Assembly (NCBI RefSeq): GCF_900142725.1
Contig: NZ_FRBW01000002.1
Span: 648,710-712,709, forward strand
From: Roseibium suaedae
Lineage (GTDB): Bacteria; Pseudomonadota; Alphaproteobacteria; Rhizobiales; Stappiaceae
Reading direction: 5' to 3'
Length of the DNA stretch: 64,000 bases
The position numbers and the translations under genes are program-made. The notes beneath the pieces are model-generated. The model was not told the origin of the DNA and searched no databases. It worked only from the letters and a program-made list of their open reading frames with translations. Shown piece after piece: positions 1 to 10,130 of this stretch. Numbering within the stretch: position 1 is the stretch's first letter; each line of letters opens with the position of its first letter.

Positions 1-20
1 GAACTGGGGCAATCTCTCAA

Positions 21-1937
21 ATGACAATTCTCGAGAATGCGGAAACGCGGAAGTCCTCTGCCGAGCAGAGTCATGGCGTGAAATCCAGCCATGCAATGCT
101 CATGCTTGGGGCGGCCGGTGTCGTCTATGGCGATATCGGCACCAGTCCAATCTACGCCCTTCGGGAAACGCTCAGGGCAGCCACAAATGGAGCCGGTGTC
201 GCCGCGAAAGCGGAAATCATCGGATCGCTTTCCATCATTGTCTGGGCGCTTACAATCATCGTCACATTTAAATACGCCCTGATCGTGCTCAGGGCAGGCA
301 ACCAGGGCGAAGGCGGCACCCTTTCGCTCGCAATCCTTGCCCGCAAGGTCGCAGGCCGTGCGCAATATATCGTCACGGCCCTTGGCGTCATCGGTGCCGC
401 TCTGTTCTTTGGCGACGCTTTCATCACCCCTGCCATCTCCGTGCTCTCCGCCGTCGAAGGCTTCGTGCTGACCGACCCGGACATCGCCGGCTATGTCATC
501 CCGATCACGGCAAGCATCCTGATCACACTCTTTGCGGTCCAGCGCTTCGGCACCAGCAAGGTATCCGCGGTCTTTGGTCCGGTCATGCTGGTCTGGTTCG
601 GCTGTCTGGCCATTTCCGGCCTCGGGCACATCCTGGATGACCCCAGCGTGTTCCAGGCGCTGAACCCGCTGGAAGCAATTGCCTTCGCAATTGATCACAG
701 CACCGTCGCGCTCGCCGTTGCCGGTGCCGCGTTTCTGGCGGTCACAGGCGCTGAGGCGCTTTATGTCGACCTTGGCCATTTCGGCCGCACGCCCATCATC
801 CACACCTGGTTCGTGCTGGTCTTCCCGGCCCTGGTCATCAACTATCTCGGCCAGGGAGCCTTTCTCCTCAGCAACGCAGGCTACGTTGACCAGCCGCTTT
901 TCGAGATGATGCCGGACTGGGGACGCATTCCGATCATCCTGCTTGCGACCGCGGCAACCGTGATCGCCAGCCAGGCTGTGATTTCAGGAGCCTTCTCCAT
1001 GGCCCGACAGGCAGCACAGCTTCACCTGCTGCCACGCCTGACCATCATCCATACCTCCGAGACCCAGTCGGGGCAGATCTATCTGCCCCAGATCAACTGG
1101 CTGCTGCTTTTGGGCGTGCTCAGCCTGGTTCTCGGCTTCGGCTCATCCGACGCAATTGCCGCCGCCTATGGCATCTCCATCTCCGGCCAGATGCTGGTCA
1201 CGACCCTGTTGCTGGCGCTGGTCATGCGCGGGGTCTGGCGCTGGCCACTCGCGCTGGTCGTCGTTGTCGCCATCGTCTTTGCGGCGATCGACGCCATGTT
1301 CCTGACCGCCAACATGATGAAGTTCTTCGAGGGAGGCTGGGTCTCCATCTTTATGTCCTCGGCGCTCCTCGCCATCATGGTGGTCTGGACCAAGGGCAGC
1401 AAGCGGCTCTTCGACAAGACCCGCAAGCACGAGATCCCGCTCACCACTCTGGTCAATTCCCTGAAGAAGAACATGCCGCACCAGGTGCCGGGCACGGCTA
1501 TCTTCATGACCGGAGATCCGGACAGCGCGCCCACTTCTCTGATGCACAGCCTGAAGCACTACAAGGTGCTGCATGAGCAGAACCTGATCATGACGATCAA
1601 GACCCTGCCCGTGCCCTTTGTCGAGGACGAGGAGCGGCTGACCATCACGCCGGTTGACGACGGCTTTACCAGGCTGACGGTTGCCTATGGCTATATGGAA
1701 GACCCGGATATTCCGGGAGCCCTGAAGGAACTGCGCAAGAAAGGGATCAAATTCGACATCATGTCGACCTCCTTCTTCCTGTCGCGGCGCATGCTGGTTC
1801 CTGCCGCTTCGGGGCTTTTGAAGGGGCTGATGACCCGCAGCTTCATCCGCCTGACCCGCTTTGCGGCCGACACCACCAGCTTCTTCCGCCTGCCGACGGG
1901 ACGTGTGGTGGAAATCGGAACGCAGGTCGTTCTTTAA
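21..1937 (+). CDS. kup: Kup-family potassium uptake protein
   Basis: Low-affinity K+ uptake permease, probably K+/H+ symport, in the inner membrane. The 638-residue length is normal for the family. The N-terminal motif GVVYGDIGTSPIYALRE (from about residue 34) is the KUP signature. About 12 hydrophobic segments follow to about residue 455, then a soluble C-terminal domain of about 180 residues. The ATG lies 20 bases from the window edge, so the upstream region cannot be judged. The gene ends before a long convergent hairpin shared with the facing Dabb gene. Family assignment is secure; substrate and energetics come from family knowledge. Confidence 0.95.
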   Translation: MTILENAETRKSSAEQSHGVKSSHAMLMLGAAGVVYGDIGTSPIYALRETLRAATNGAGVAAKAEIIGSLSIIVWALTIIVTFKYALIVLRAGNQGEGGTLSLAILARKVAGRAQYIVTALGVIGAALFFGDAFITPAISVLSAVEGFVLTDPDIAGYVIPITASILITLFAVQRFGTSKVSAVFGPVMLVWFGCLAISGLGHILDDPSVFQALNPLEAIAFAIDHSTVALAVAGAAFLAVTGAEALYVDLGHFGRTPIIHTWFVLVFPALVINYLGQGAFLLSNAGYVDQPLFEMMPDWGRIPIILLATAATVIASQAVISGAFSMARQAAQLHLLPRLTIIHTSETQSGQIYLPQINWLLLLGVLSLVLGFGSSDAIAAAYGISISGQMLVTTLLLALVMRGVWRWPLALVVVVAIVFAAIDAMFLTANMMKFFEGGWVSIFMSSALLAIMVVWTKGSKRLFDKTRKHEIPLTTLVNSLKKNMPHQVPGTAIFMTGDPDSAPTSLMHSLKHYKVLHEQNLIMTIKTLPVPFVEDEERLTITPVDDGFTRLTVAYGYMEDPDIPGALKELRKKGIKFDIMSTSFFLSRRMLVPAASGLLKGLMTRSFIRLTRFAADTTSFFRLPTGRVVEIGTQVVL

Positions 1938-1945
1938 AGGTCAGT

Positions 1946-1981
1946 ATCAGCCGCCCGGGCCTAATGGTCCGGGCGGCTGAT
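1946..1981. terminator. Convergent hairpin terminator between kup and the Dabb gene
   Basis: Two 16-base arms (1946-1961 and 1966-1981) pair fully, with one G-U, around a TAAT loop. The hairpin lies between the stop codons of two convergent genes. It has no U-tract, so it may act as a bidirectional barrier or RNA-stabilising stem rather than a classical intrinsic terminator. Confidence 0.6.
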
Positions 1982-2021
1982 CGCATATGAATTCATTCAG
2001 ACTACAAGCGGCTTGTGCCGG

Positions 2022-2318
2022 TCACGCCGCATCCGAGAGGAAATCTGCGGCAATGCGCATGTCGCGCAGAGGCCGGACCAGCTCGATGGACTTGGCATAA
2101 AGCGGATGCGCCTTGTAGGCGGCAAGCTGCGCCTCGTCCTCAAACTCCCCATAGACGACAAAATCCGGTCCGCCGGGGCTCACCTGATCGTTCTGAAAAT
2201 TCCGGCCGATCTCAAGGCGCAGGCAATCGGGAACCGCCGTCAGGATCTTCAGTCCCTCATAGACCTTTTCCCGGTCATTTATGTCCCGGGCGGTGAAAAA
2301 CACGATGTGACGGATCAT
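2022..2318 (-). CDS. Dabb (stress-responsive alpha/beta barrel) family protein
   Basis: A 98-residue single-domain protein. It begins MIRHIVFFTARD, the first strand typical of the dimeric alpha+beta barrel (Dabb) family, and has the later family pattern VYGEFEDEAQLAAYKAHPLY around residues 55-75. Members form small dimeric barrels; some are stress-induced and some act on polyketide-like substrates, but most, including this type, have no known substrate. No signal peptide. Transcribed alone, convergent with kup. Confidence 0.85.
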   Translation of the reverse strand: MIRHIVFFTARDINDREKVYEGLKILTAVPDCLRLEIGRNFQNDQVSPGGPDFVVYGEFEDEAQLAAYKAHPLYAKSIELVRPLRDMRIAADFLSDAA

Positions 2319-2415
2319 GGCAGAGCCTTGTTTCCTCTTGAGGTTTCAGTCGATGACGGGAGACTTCCCGCAAAACGGATCCAGTTGTCAAACGGCTCCA
2401 CGACATTGCTCTGTC

Positions 2416-2448
2416 CATAAAAAAAACCGCCCTGACTTTGCAGGGCGG
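2416..2448 (-). terminator. Rho-independent terminator downstream of the siderophore-interacting gene
   Basis: Perfect 8-bp stem (CCGCCCTG, 2427-2434; CAGGGCGG, 2441-2448) with a 6-base loop. It is followed, on the minus strand, by an uninterrupted run of U residues (the A-tract at 2419-2426). It lies about 260 bases past the stop of the minus-strand gene at 2713. I see no convincing gene in the stretch 2319-2712 apart from this terminator. Confidence 0.75.
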
Positions 2449-2712
2449 GGTCAAAAAGAAAGGTGTACCTGTATAGCTAGGGGGTCAGGCACAACCCTTC
2501 CGAGCGACAAAAGAGCGTGTCCCATGGATGTGCAGACCGCTTTCAAGAGTGAAGCAAATTCCCGAAGGTTCCGACATGGCAGAAATCTGGCTAATTTGAT
2601 TAAAAACTTCACAAACTGGTTGCCAGTTGGATGTGGGCTCTCGCTTTTCGCTCCGGCCACCGAAATCAACCAGAGCGTGCCCCATCATTTCCTGCCACAA
2701 TTGAAGAAGTCC

Positions 2713-3513
2713 TCACGCAGGTTCGAGCCGCTTCATTTCCTGATGCTCGTCTTCGACCAGGCCGACCTTCCAGTAGCCGGAAATATAGGCATCGGCCTTG
2801 TCTACGCCCTTGTCCTTCAGGACGAACTCACGGAACGACCGGATGGCTGTGCTTTCCCCCGCAATGCAGGTTTGAACCCGGCCTTCCGGCCAAGGCTGTG
2901 CGCGCAGGAAATCGATCTGGATGGACGTGGCCACATGCGGATCCGGCTGAACCAGCCAGTGAACCTCGATGCCTTCCGGGATACGGATATCGGTTTGCCG
3001 GTCCTCTTCCGACAAGATCTCGAAAATGGCCAGTCCCTTGGCATCCGCGGGCATCGCCTCCAGGGACGCGGCGGCCACGGGCAGCGCAGACATGTCAGCG
3101 GCCACCAGATACCAGTCCGCATGGAAATGGGTCATCTTGACGGGACCGGGTCCCATGAAGGCCAGAAACGACCCTTCTTCCGCCTTTTGCGCCCAAAGCG
3201 TTCCAGGGCCGCTGTCTCCATGGGCCACGAAACCGATGTCCATTTCGCGCTCGGCCTGCCGGAAAGCGCGCACCGTGTAGGTGCGTACCGCATGCAGCCG
3301 CTCCTTGGGACGTCCAGCGGCATAGTGGCTAGCAAAACTGTCCTTGTCTTCACCATCCCTGGGAAACGCGAGTTTGCAATGGGCCCCCTCCTGGCCAAGC
3401 GGGAAATCGGCAAGACTGTCACCGGTCAAAGTGACGCGGATCATGTGCGGCGTCACATAACGGGACGATTTCACGGTCAGGATGCGGGGATTCGGACGGA
3501 CGGGGCGTTGCAT
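2713..3513 (-). CDS. Siderophore-interacting FAD-binding protein (SIP/ViuB family)
   Basis: Cytoplasmic flavin-dependent ferric-siderophore reductase that releases iron from imported siderophores. 266 residues, the usual SIP length. A FAD-binding barrel with the motif RTYTVRAF (about residues 77-84) is followed by the NAD(P)H-binding SIP domain, ending in SGYWKVGLVEDEHQ, typical of the family C-terminus. It is divergent from a TetR gene. The 176-base intergenic region holds a TGA-N9-TCA element (3531-3545) close to this start and a 14-bp palindrome nearer tetR, so both iron control and TetR control are plausible. Start ATG at 3513 is preceded by AAAGG. Confidence 0.9.
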   Translation of the reverse strand: MQRPVRPNPRILTVKSSRYVTPHMIRVTLTGDSLADFPLGQEGAHCKLAFPRDGEDKDSFASHYAAGRPKERLHAVRTYTVRAFRQAEREMDIGFVAHGDSGPGTLWAQKAEEGSFLAFMGPGPVKMTHFHADWYLVAADMSALPVAAASLEAMPADAKGLAIFEILSEEDRQTDIRIPEGIEVHWLVQPDPHVATSIQIDFLRAQPWPEGRVQTCIAGESTAIRSFREFVLKDKGVDKADAYISGYWKVGLVEDEHQEMKRLEPA

Positions 3514-3530
3514 GGGAGGCCTTTAATACA

Positions 3531-3545
3531 TGAGAATTAAATTCA
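3531..3545. promoter_or_regulatory. Candidate iron-responsive operator (TGA-N9-TCA, RirA type)
   Basis: The sequence TGA, nine A/T-rich bases, TCA matches the iron-responsive operator bound by RirA in rhizobia and relatives. Its inner part is the 11-bp palindrome GAATTAAATTC (3534-3544). It lies 18 bases upstream of the siderophore-interacting protein start, where a repressor would block transcription. The motif match is seen directly; RirA binding is inference. Confidence 0.5.
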
Positions 3546-3612
3546 TAAATATGCACTCCCGGCTGACATTAAAAGAGGCTTGCGGAAAATCGAGGCCCGC
3601 AAGAATTCCCTC

Positions 3613-3641
3613 TTGACGCTCGCCTCGCAAAACCGGATAAC
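3613..3641 (+). promoter_or_regulatory. Sigma-70-like promoter of the TetR gene
   Basis: A -35-like TTGACG (3613-3618) and a -10-like GATAAC (3636-3641) are separated by exactly 17 bases. The predicted start point lies just before the 14-bp palindrome at 3654-3667 and about 40 bases before the tetR ATG. Confidence 0.5.
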
Positions 3642-3653
3642 GCTTTCCGAACC

Positions 3654-3667
3654 GTACCGTACGGTAC
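3654..3667. promoter_or_regulatory. Perfect 14-bp palindrome, likely TetR operator
   Basis: GTACCGTACGGTAC is perfectly self-complementary. It sits just downstream of the predicted -10 and 22 bases before the tetR start, a classical autorepression position. It also lies in the region shared with the divergent siderophore-interacting gene. No other perfect palindrome of this length was noticed in the intergenic region. Confidence 0.55.
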
Positions 3668-3689
3668 AAAATCGGAACACAGGTTTGCC

Positions 3690-5434
<1,745 letters not shown>

Positions 5435-5512
5435 GGTCTGCGATACGATCGGGAACCAGGGACACGCATTTGGCGGTCCGGTTCCCGGACGTAGATGGAA
5501 ATAGCCGCTTTG

Positions 5513-5538
5513 AAAGGCCCGCCTCGTGCGGGCCTTTT
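5513..5538 (+). terminator. Rho-independent terminator of ilvC
   Basis: Perfect 10-bp stem (AAAGGCCCGC, 5513-5522; GCGGGCCTTT, 5528-5537) with a CTCGT loop, running into a T/A-rich tail. It lies about 80 bases after the ilvC stop. Confidence 0.85.
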
Positions 5539-5575
5539 ATTTATTTTGGCGACCTGTGGAAAATGGCAATAAATC

Positions 5576-5640
5576 CGGGAAAATGATCAGGCATTTGCCC
5601 GGTTATCGAAGGATTGCCCTCTCGGGAAAACTATCAAGGC
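5576..5640. repeat. Imperfect direct repeat upstream of the diguanylate cyclase genes
   Basis: CGGGAAAATGATCAGGC (5576-5592) and CGGGAAAACTATCAAGGC (5623-5640) are near-identical copies 47 bases apart. The rest of the 5540-5845 gap is moderately AT-rich and holds a second repeated string, AAATTTTAC, near 5734 and 5803. No gene is recognisable here. The repeats may be a regulator-binding pair for the downstream GGDEF gene. Confidence 0.35.
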
Positions 5641-5845
5641 GAAGAGTGCGTACACAATTTCGCAACAGTTTTCCGCCACTTAGCCCGGGACAGAGCTGAC
5701 AATCTCTCCCAGCGTCAGCGCTCTGAAACATTAAAATTTTACAGGTTTTGGCAAGATCAGGGAAAGCTGCCCGGCCGTAAGTTGAGCCAGACAGCGTCTT
5801 TGAAATTTTACTAAAACTCAAATTACCTTACCGGGACACGCACAC

Positions 5846-6997
5846 TTGGACAGTTCCTCGATCCTAGCGGCTCAGTTCATCATACTGGTCGTGTTCTCGG
5901 TCACCTTCCTGCTGACAGCCTGGAACAATCGGGAACTGTCCTACTGCAACCGCTGGGCCGGCGCGAACATGGGGCTGGCTCTCGGGATCGGGCTCATTCT
6001 GGCAGGCCGGATTTTCACCCTGCCCCTGCCCCTGTTCTATCTGATGGTGAACACGGCGCTGATTGGCGGCTTGTGTCTTCTGAGAAACGGGGCAGCGGCT
6101 TTTCACAAGGTCAGCCTCTCGCCGCTCCGATCCTATTGGGGGCTTGGCCTCGTGATCGCGGTGACACTGTCGATCAACATTGGAACATCACCCTCCCAGA
6201 GCTATATCGTCTTCAATTTGGTTGCGCTTGTCTTGAGCGGAGAAACGCTGCGCTTTTATATTCGCGGCCGCCTCGACAGCCTGCGCTCCCGCTGGGGGCT
6301 CGTCCTGAGCTTCAGCCTGTTGTCTCTCTCCTTCACAATCAGGCTCTCCTTACATCTTGCAGGCCAGTTTGGACTCGAAACGACTACAATCGACGCCTGG
6401 TTGATGCCTCTGCATCTCGGGTTGGTCCTGATCTTTGTCTCGGCAAACGGTGCCTTCTCGCTGGCCTTGATCTTCGAGCGCATCGCCGCCGATCATAAGG
6501 CAGCCGCTGCCCGGGACCCGCTGACAGGCGTGTTTAACCGGCGCGAGTTCTTCGCCCGTCTGCACAGTCTGTTGGGAAACAAGGCCCATGGAGCATTTTC
6601 GGTCATCCTGCTCGATCTCGACCATTTCAAGCAGATCAACGACAAGCTTGGACATAGCGCGGGCGATCTTGTGCTTCAGATAAGCACCAGCACCATGCAG
6701 CAGAACCTGAGCGGCAAGGATTGTCTTGCCCGCATTGGCGGAGAAGAATTCGCGATCCTGCTTCCCGGGGCGACTTATGCCCAAGCCTACCGCTGCGCGG
6801 AACGAATCCGGATTGCCGTGCAGAATATGCCCCTGCCCTTCGCTTCCGGCGCGGTGCATCTCACCGTTTCTGCAGGCCTTTATCATGGCACCGGCAAGGG
6901 CCTGACCCCGACAGACATTCTGCGCCTGGCGGATGAACGTCTTTACGCATCGAAGAATTCGGGGCGTAATCGGATCTCTGTCGTCCAGGCGGCTTGA
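5846..6997 (+). CDS. Membrane GGDEF protein (diguanylate cyclase), I-site lost
   Basis: Makes cyclic di-GMP from two GTP. About seven hydrophobic segments occupy residues 5-215, then a GGDEF domain follows (about 225-383) with DLDHFKQINDKLGHSAGD and the active-site loop GGEEF at 298-302. The inhibitory RxxD motif five residues before GGEEF reads SGKD, so product feedback inhibition is probably absent. I chose the TTG start because the resulting N-terminus (MDSSSILAAQFIILVV) aligns with that of the paralogue immediately downstream (MDIATLLSSNLIVLLV). The membrane domain was not matched to a named sensor family. Confidence 0.88.
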   Translation: MDSSSILAAQFIILVVFSVTFLLTAWNNRELSYCNRWAGANMGLALGIGLILAGRIFTLPLPLFYLMVNTALIGGLCLLRNGAAAFHKVSLSPLRSYWGLGLVIAVTLSINIGTSPSQSYIVFNLVALVLSGETLRFYIRGRLDSLRSRWGLVLSFSLLSLSFTIRLSLHLAGQFGLETTTIDAWLMPLHLGLVLIFVSANGAFSLALIFERIAADHKAAAARDPLTGVFNRREFFARLHSLLGNKAHGAFSVILLDLDHFKQINDKLGHSAGDLVLQISTSTMQQNLSGKDCLARIGGEEFAILLPGATYAQAYRCAERIRIAVQNMPLPFASGAVHLTVSAGLYHGTGKGLTPTDILRLADERLYASKNSGRNRISVVQAA

Positions 6998-7147
6998 GAT
7001 GAAGGCTTCCGGCAGCCGCAACTTTTACGAGCCGGGTCATTTACCATTCGTTAACCTAATGTTTCATCAGACCGTCAACCAGCTAACTATGGCTGCATTC
7101 TGACACTACCTAAAGTGTTGAATAGAAACGATTCGGAGCGTCCGTAG

Positions 7148-8302
7148 ATGGACATCGCGACCCTGCTTTCATCGAACCTGATTGTGCTCCTGGTCTTTCT
7201 AGTCTCGTTCGCGATCATTTCTCTGAAGGCAAGCTTCTCCCCCTACAGCCGGGATTGGTCCATTGCCCGTGGCTGTCTCATGCTGGCCGTCGCAGGCTTC
7301 ATCTTCGAGATTTCCCATCCGTGGATCGGCGCCCTCAGCCTGCCGGAACTCTGCCTGATATTCGGTTTCGCCATCGATTACCGTGCCTCCGTGCGTTTCT
7401 CCCGGATGCCTGGGTCCATCGCGGTTTCAAGCTGTGTGCTCGGCCTGGGAGCGGCAGGACTTGTCGTCTCCATCGGCATTGGCAACGAACAGCTGGCAAG
7501 GGCGGTCACGAATGGCGTGCTGGCCACGCTCGCCCTGATGACAGCCGTGCGCTACCTCCACCCTAATCTATCAGGGCTGGTATCGAGGTTTCCGCTGGCC
7601 GCAGGCTTTGTGATCATCGCCGCCGAAAACCTGTTCAATCTGGGAGAGACACTGCTCTCCAACCTGACCGGAACGGATTTCGTCTCAGACACCGAACATG
7701 TCGTCTACCACCTGCTCACCAGCTTGATTTACGTGACGATCACTGGCGCCTTCTCGCTGACCCTGGCGTTCGAGCGCACAGCCATGGAGCAATCCCTGGC
7801 CGCTCGGCTCGATCCCCTGACAGGTATCTTCAATCGTACAGAGTTCCAGAGCAGGCTCGAGCATGTCCTGACCAGCGACAACAGGCAAAGCTTTGCCCTG
7901 ATCGGGATCGACATCGACCACTTCAAGACCTTCAACGATACATTCGGTCATCTGGCGGGGGACAATGCCTTGAAGGATGTCACCAGACTGATCCGCAGCT
8001 GCATCCGGAAAAACGATTGCCTGGCGCGGCTTGGCGGCGAGGAATTCGCGATCCTGATGCCTGACACCAGCCTGAAAGACGCCCATCAGATCGCAGAGCG
8101 CATCCGTGCGCAGGTCAGCCAGTCCGCAATGACCTTCATCCCGGACCGAACCTATCGGCTGACCATTTCTGCAGGTCTCTTCCACGGCAAGGGCTATGGC
8201 CTTTCCAGCGAGCAAGTCATGGAAATCGCCGACCGCAAGCTTTACGAGGCAAAGAACGGCGGCAGAAACAGGGTGATGATTGCGGACCAGGCTGCCGCCT
8301 GA
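7148..8302 (+). CDS. Membrane GGDEF protein (diguanylate cyclase), I-site intact
   Basis: 384 residues, a tandem paralogue of the preceding gene with the same layout: an N-terminal multi-helix membrane region (to about residue 215) and a C-terminal GGDEF domain. DIDHFKTFNDTFGHLAGD and GGEEF (296-300) are present. The motif RKND sits five residues upstream of GGEEF, an intact RxxD inhibitory site, unlike its neighbour. The 150-base gap upstream may hold its own promoter. Both paralogues probably sense a membrane-associated cue; the signal is unknown. Confidence 0.9.
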   Translation: MDIATLLSSNLIVLLVFLVSFAIISLKASFSPYSRDWSIARGCLMLAVAGFIFEISHPWIGALSLPELCLIFGFAIDYRASVRFSRMPGSIAVSSCVLGLGAAGLVVSIGIGNEQLARAVTNGVLATLALMTAVRYLHPNLSGLVSRFPLAAGFVIIAAENLFNLGETLLSNLTGTDFVSDTEHVVYHLLTSLIYVTITGAFSLTLAFERTAMEQSLAARLDPLTGIFNRTEFQSRLEHVLTSDNRQSFALIGIDIDHFKTFNDTFGHLAGDNALKDVTRLIRSCIRKNDCLARLGGEEFAILMPDTSLKDAHQIAERIRAQVSQSAMTFIPDRTYRLTISAGLFHGKGYGLSSEQVMEIADRKLYEAKNGGRNRVMIADQAAA

Positions 8303-8333
8303 TCCGCAAGGGATCAAACTTGAAGCAGAAAAA

Positions 8334-9284
8334 TCAGAAGCTGCTTTCCAGAAGCTGGGTCACTTCCTTGTCGCGAGCGCCCTCGCTCTTGCCGCCCATC
8401 ACCACGACCAGCCGCTGCCGGCCGCCCCTGTTTGCGGTGGCCACAAGATTGTAGCCGGACTGGCTGATATAGCCGGTCTTCAAACCGTCAACGCCAGCGA
8501 CCTTGCCGAGCAGGTTGTTGGTCGACGGATAGGTGCGGCCATTGTAGGTGAAGCTCTGCAGCTTGAAGAAACGGGCATATTGCGGGAAACGCTGCTTCAG
8601 CGCACGGCCTAGCTTGGCCATGTCCCGCGCCGTCGTCACCTGCCCCGGATCATAGAGACCGCTGGCATTGACGTAATGGGTCCGGGTCAGACCCAGCGAC
8701 CGTGCCTTTGCCGTCATCCTGCGGGCAAAGGCGGTTTCTGTTCCGGCAACATTCTCTGCAATGGTCACAGCGACATCATTGGCCGACTTCACCGCCAAGG
8801 CATGAACCGCATCATCGACAGTGATGGTCGACCCGGCCTTCAGCCCAAGACGCGCAGGCGGCTTGGAGGCCGCATAAGACGAAACCGTCAGGGGTGAGGA
8901 CAGGCTCATCCGCCCTGCGTCCAGCTCTTCAAACAGAAGATAGAGCGTCATCATCTTGGTGAGTGACGCCGGATAGCGTGGCTGATCGGGATTTTCCGAC
9001 GAGAGTTCCGCTCCACTCGCCATGTCCATCACGAATTCGGAATGCCCGCGAACCTGCACGGCGGCAGGTGTGAAGGCAACCGGCTCCACCGGCGCGGCCT
9101 GAACATCTGCGACCTGAGGCGTGACCAAGGACGCGGATTGAACAGGTGCAGAAAGACTGGCCTGAGCCACAGCGGCTCCTCCGCCGGGCTTCTGGGCTGC
9201 GGTCTGACAAGCAGCCAGAAGGCCGGCAAGGCCGATTGCCAATGCAACGCGGACAGGCCGCCAGCGGGAGGACATATGGAGCAT
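8334..9284 (-). CDS. Lipoprotein D-alanyl-D-alanine carboxypeptidase (peptidase S11)
   Basis: Periplasmic penicillin-binding-type serine enzyme that trims the terminal D-Ala from peptidoglycan stems. The catalytic motifs are SLTK (S107, K110), SAN (167-169) and KTG (269-271). The N-terminus is a lipoprotein signal, LLAAC with Cys26, followed by a linker rich in Ala, Pro and Val up to about residue 75. The protein ends soon after the catalytic domain and lacks the C-terminal beta domain and amphipathic anchor of DacA-type enzymes, so the lipid would be its membrane anchor. Start: ATG at 9284 with AAGAG upstream; an in-frame ATG three codons later is possible. Confidence 0.9.
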   Translation of the reverse strand: MLHMSSRWRPVRVALAIGLAGLLAACQTAAQKPGGGAAVAQASLSAPVQSASLVTPQVADVQAAPVEPVAFTPAAVQVRGHSEFVMDMASGAELSSENPDQPRYPASLTKMMTLYLLFEELDAGRMSLSSPLTVSSYAASKPPARLGLKAGSTITVDDAVHALAVKSANDVAVTIAENVAGTETAFARRMTAKARSLGLTRTHYVNASGLYDPGQVTTARDMAKLGRALKQRFPQYARFFKLQSFTYNGRTYPSTNNLLGKVAGVDGLKTGYISQSGYNLVATANRGGRQRLVVVMGGKSEGARDKEVTQLLESSF

Positions 9285-9368
9285 ATGAAAGTCTCTTGAT
9301 CGAAAATCGCAGGCCAGAAGCCAGTCTACCTTAAGCTCTATGCCAGGTCCGCAAGACGGACCCGGCCA

Positions 9369-10130
9369 TCAGGCCTTCAGCTTGTAGCCCGTCCGGAAGA
9401 TCCAGCCAATGACCGCAAGACAGATTGCCAGGAAGACCCCGGTCATCAACAGGGACACCCACAGGCTCACATCCGCCTGGCCATAGAAGCTCCAGCGGAA
9501 CCCGGAGATCAGATAGACGACCGGATTGAACAGGGTCACGGTCTGCCAGACCGGCGGCAGCATGGAGATCGAGTAGAAGCTGCCCCCCAGGAAGGCGAGC
9601 GGGGTCACGATCAGCAAGGGAACGAACTGCAGCTTCTCGAAACTGTCCGCCCAGATGCCGATGATGAAGCCCAGCAGCGCAAAGGTGACCGAGGTCAGCA
9701 CGAAGAAGGTCAGCATCCAGACCGGGTGCTGGATTTCGAGGTCAACGAAGGCCGCCGCCGTCAGGAGGATGATCGCTCCAACCAGCGCCGACTTGGTGGC
9801 CGCCGCTCCCACGAAGGCAATGGTGATTTCCAGGAAGGACACCGGAGCAGACAGGATCTCAAAGATCGTACCGGTAAACTGCGGGAAGTAGATCCCGAAC
9901 GATGCGTTCGAAAGGCTCTGGGTCATCAGGGACAGCATGATCAGTCCCGGCACGATGAAGGCGCCATAGGACACGCCGTCAACCTCGGAAATCCGGGAAC
10001 CGATGGCTGCCCCAAAGACCACGAAATAGAGCGATGTTGAAATCACGGGGGAGACGATGGACTGCATCAGCGTGCGCATCGTCCGCGCCATCTCGAAGAA
10101 ATAGATGGCCTTGATGGCTTGGAAATTCAT
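9369..10130 (-). CDS. ABC-2 type exporter permease
   Basis: 253 residues with six predicted membrane helices and the ABC-2 membrane domain pattern ([14 protein letters not shown] around residue 180). It overlaps the upstream ATP-binding gene by four bases (ATGA), so the two are translationally coupled and form a half-size exporter of the YadG/YadH (ABC-2, DrrB/NodJ-like) type. The substrate cannot be read from the sequence. Confidence 0.9.
   Translation of the reverse strand: MNFQAIKAIYFFEMARTMRTLMQSIVSPVISTSLYFVVFGAAIGSRISEVDGVSYGAFIVPGLIMLSLMTQSLSNASFGIYFPQFTGTIFEILSAPVSFLEITIAFVGAAATKSALVGAIILLTAAAFVDLEIQHPVWMLTFFVLTSVTFALLGFIIGIWADSFEKLQFVPLLIVTPLAFLGGSFYSISMLPPVWQTVTLFNPVVYLISGFRWSFYGQADVSLWVSLLMTGVFLAICLAVIGWIFRTGYKLKA

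Noticed and set aside
2451..2700. Two 70-codon minus-strand frames between the siderophore gene and its terminator
   Set aside because: No ribosome site, no family, and they overlap each other in different frames.
2317..3540. 407-codon plus-strand frame across the siderophore-interacting gene
   Set aside because: The minus strand carries the intact SIP-family protein. The frame also contains the terminator region.
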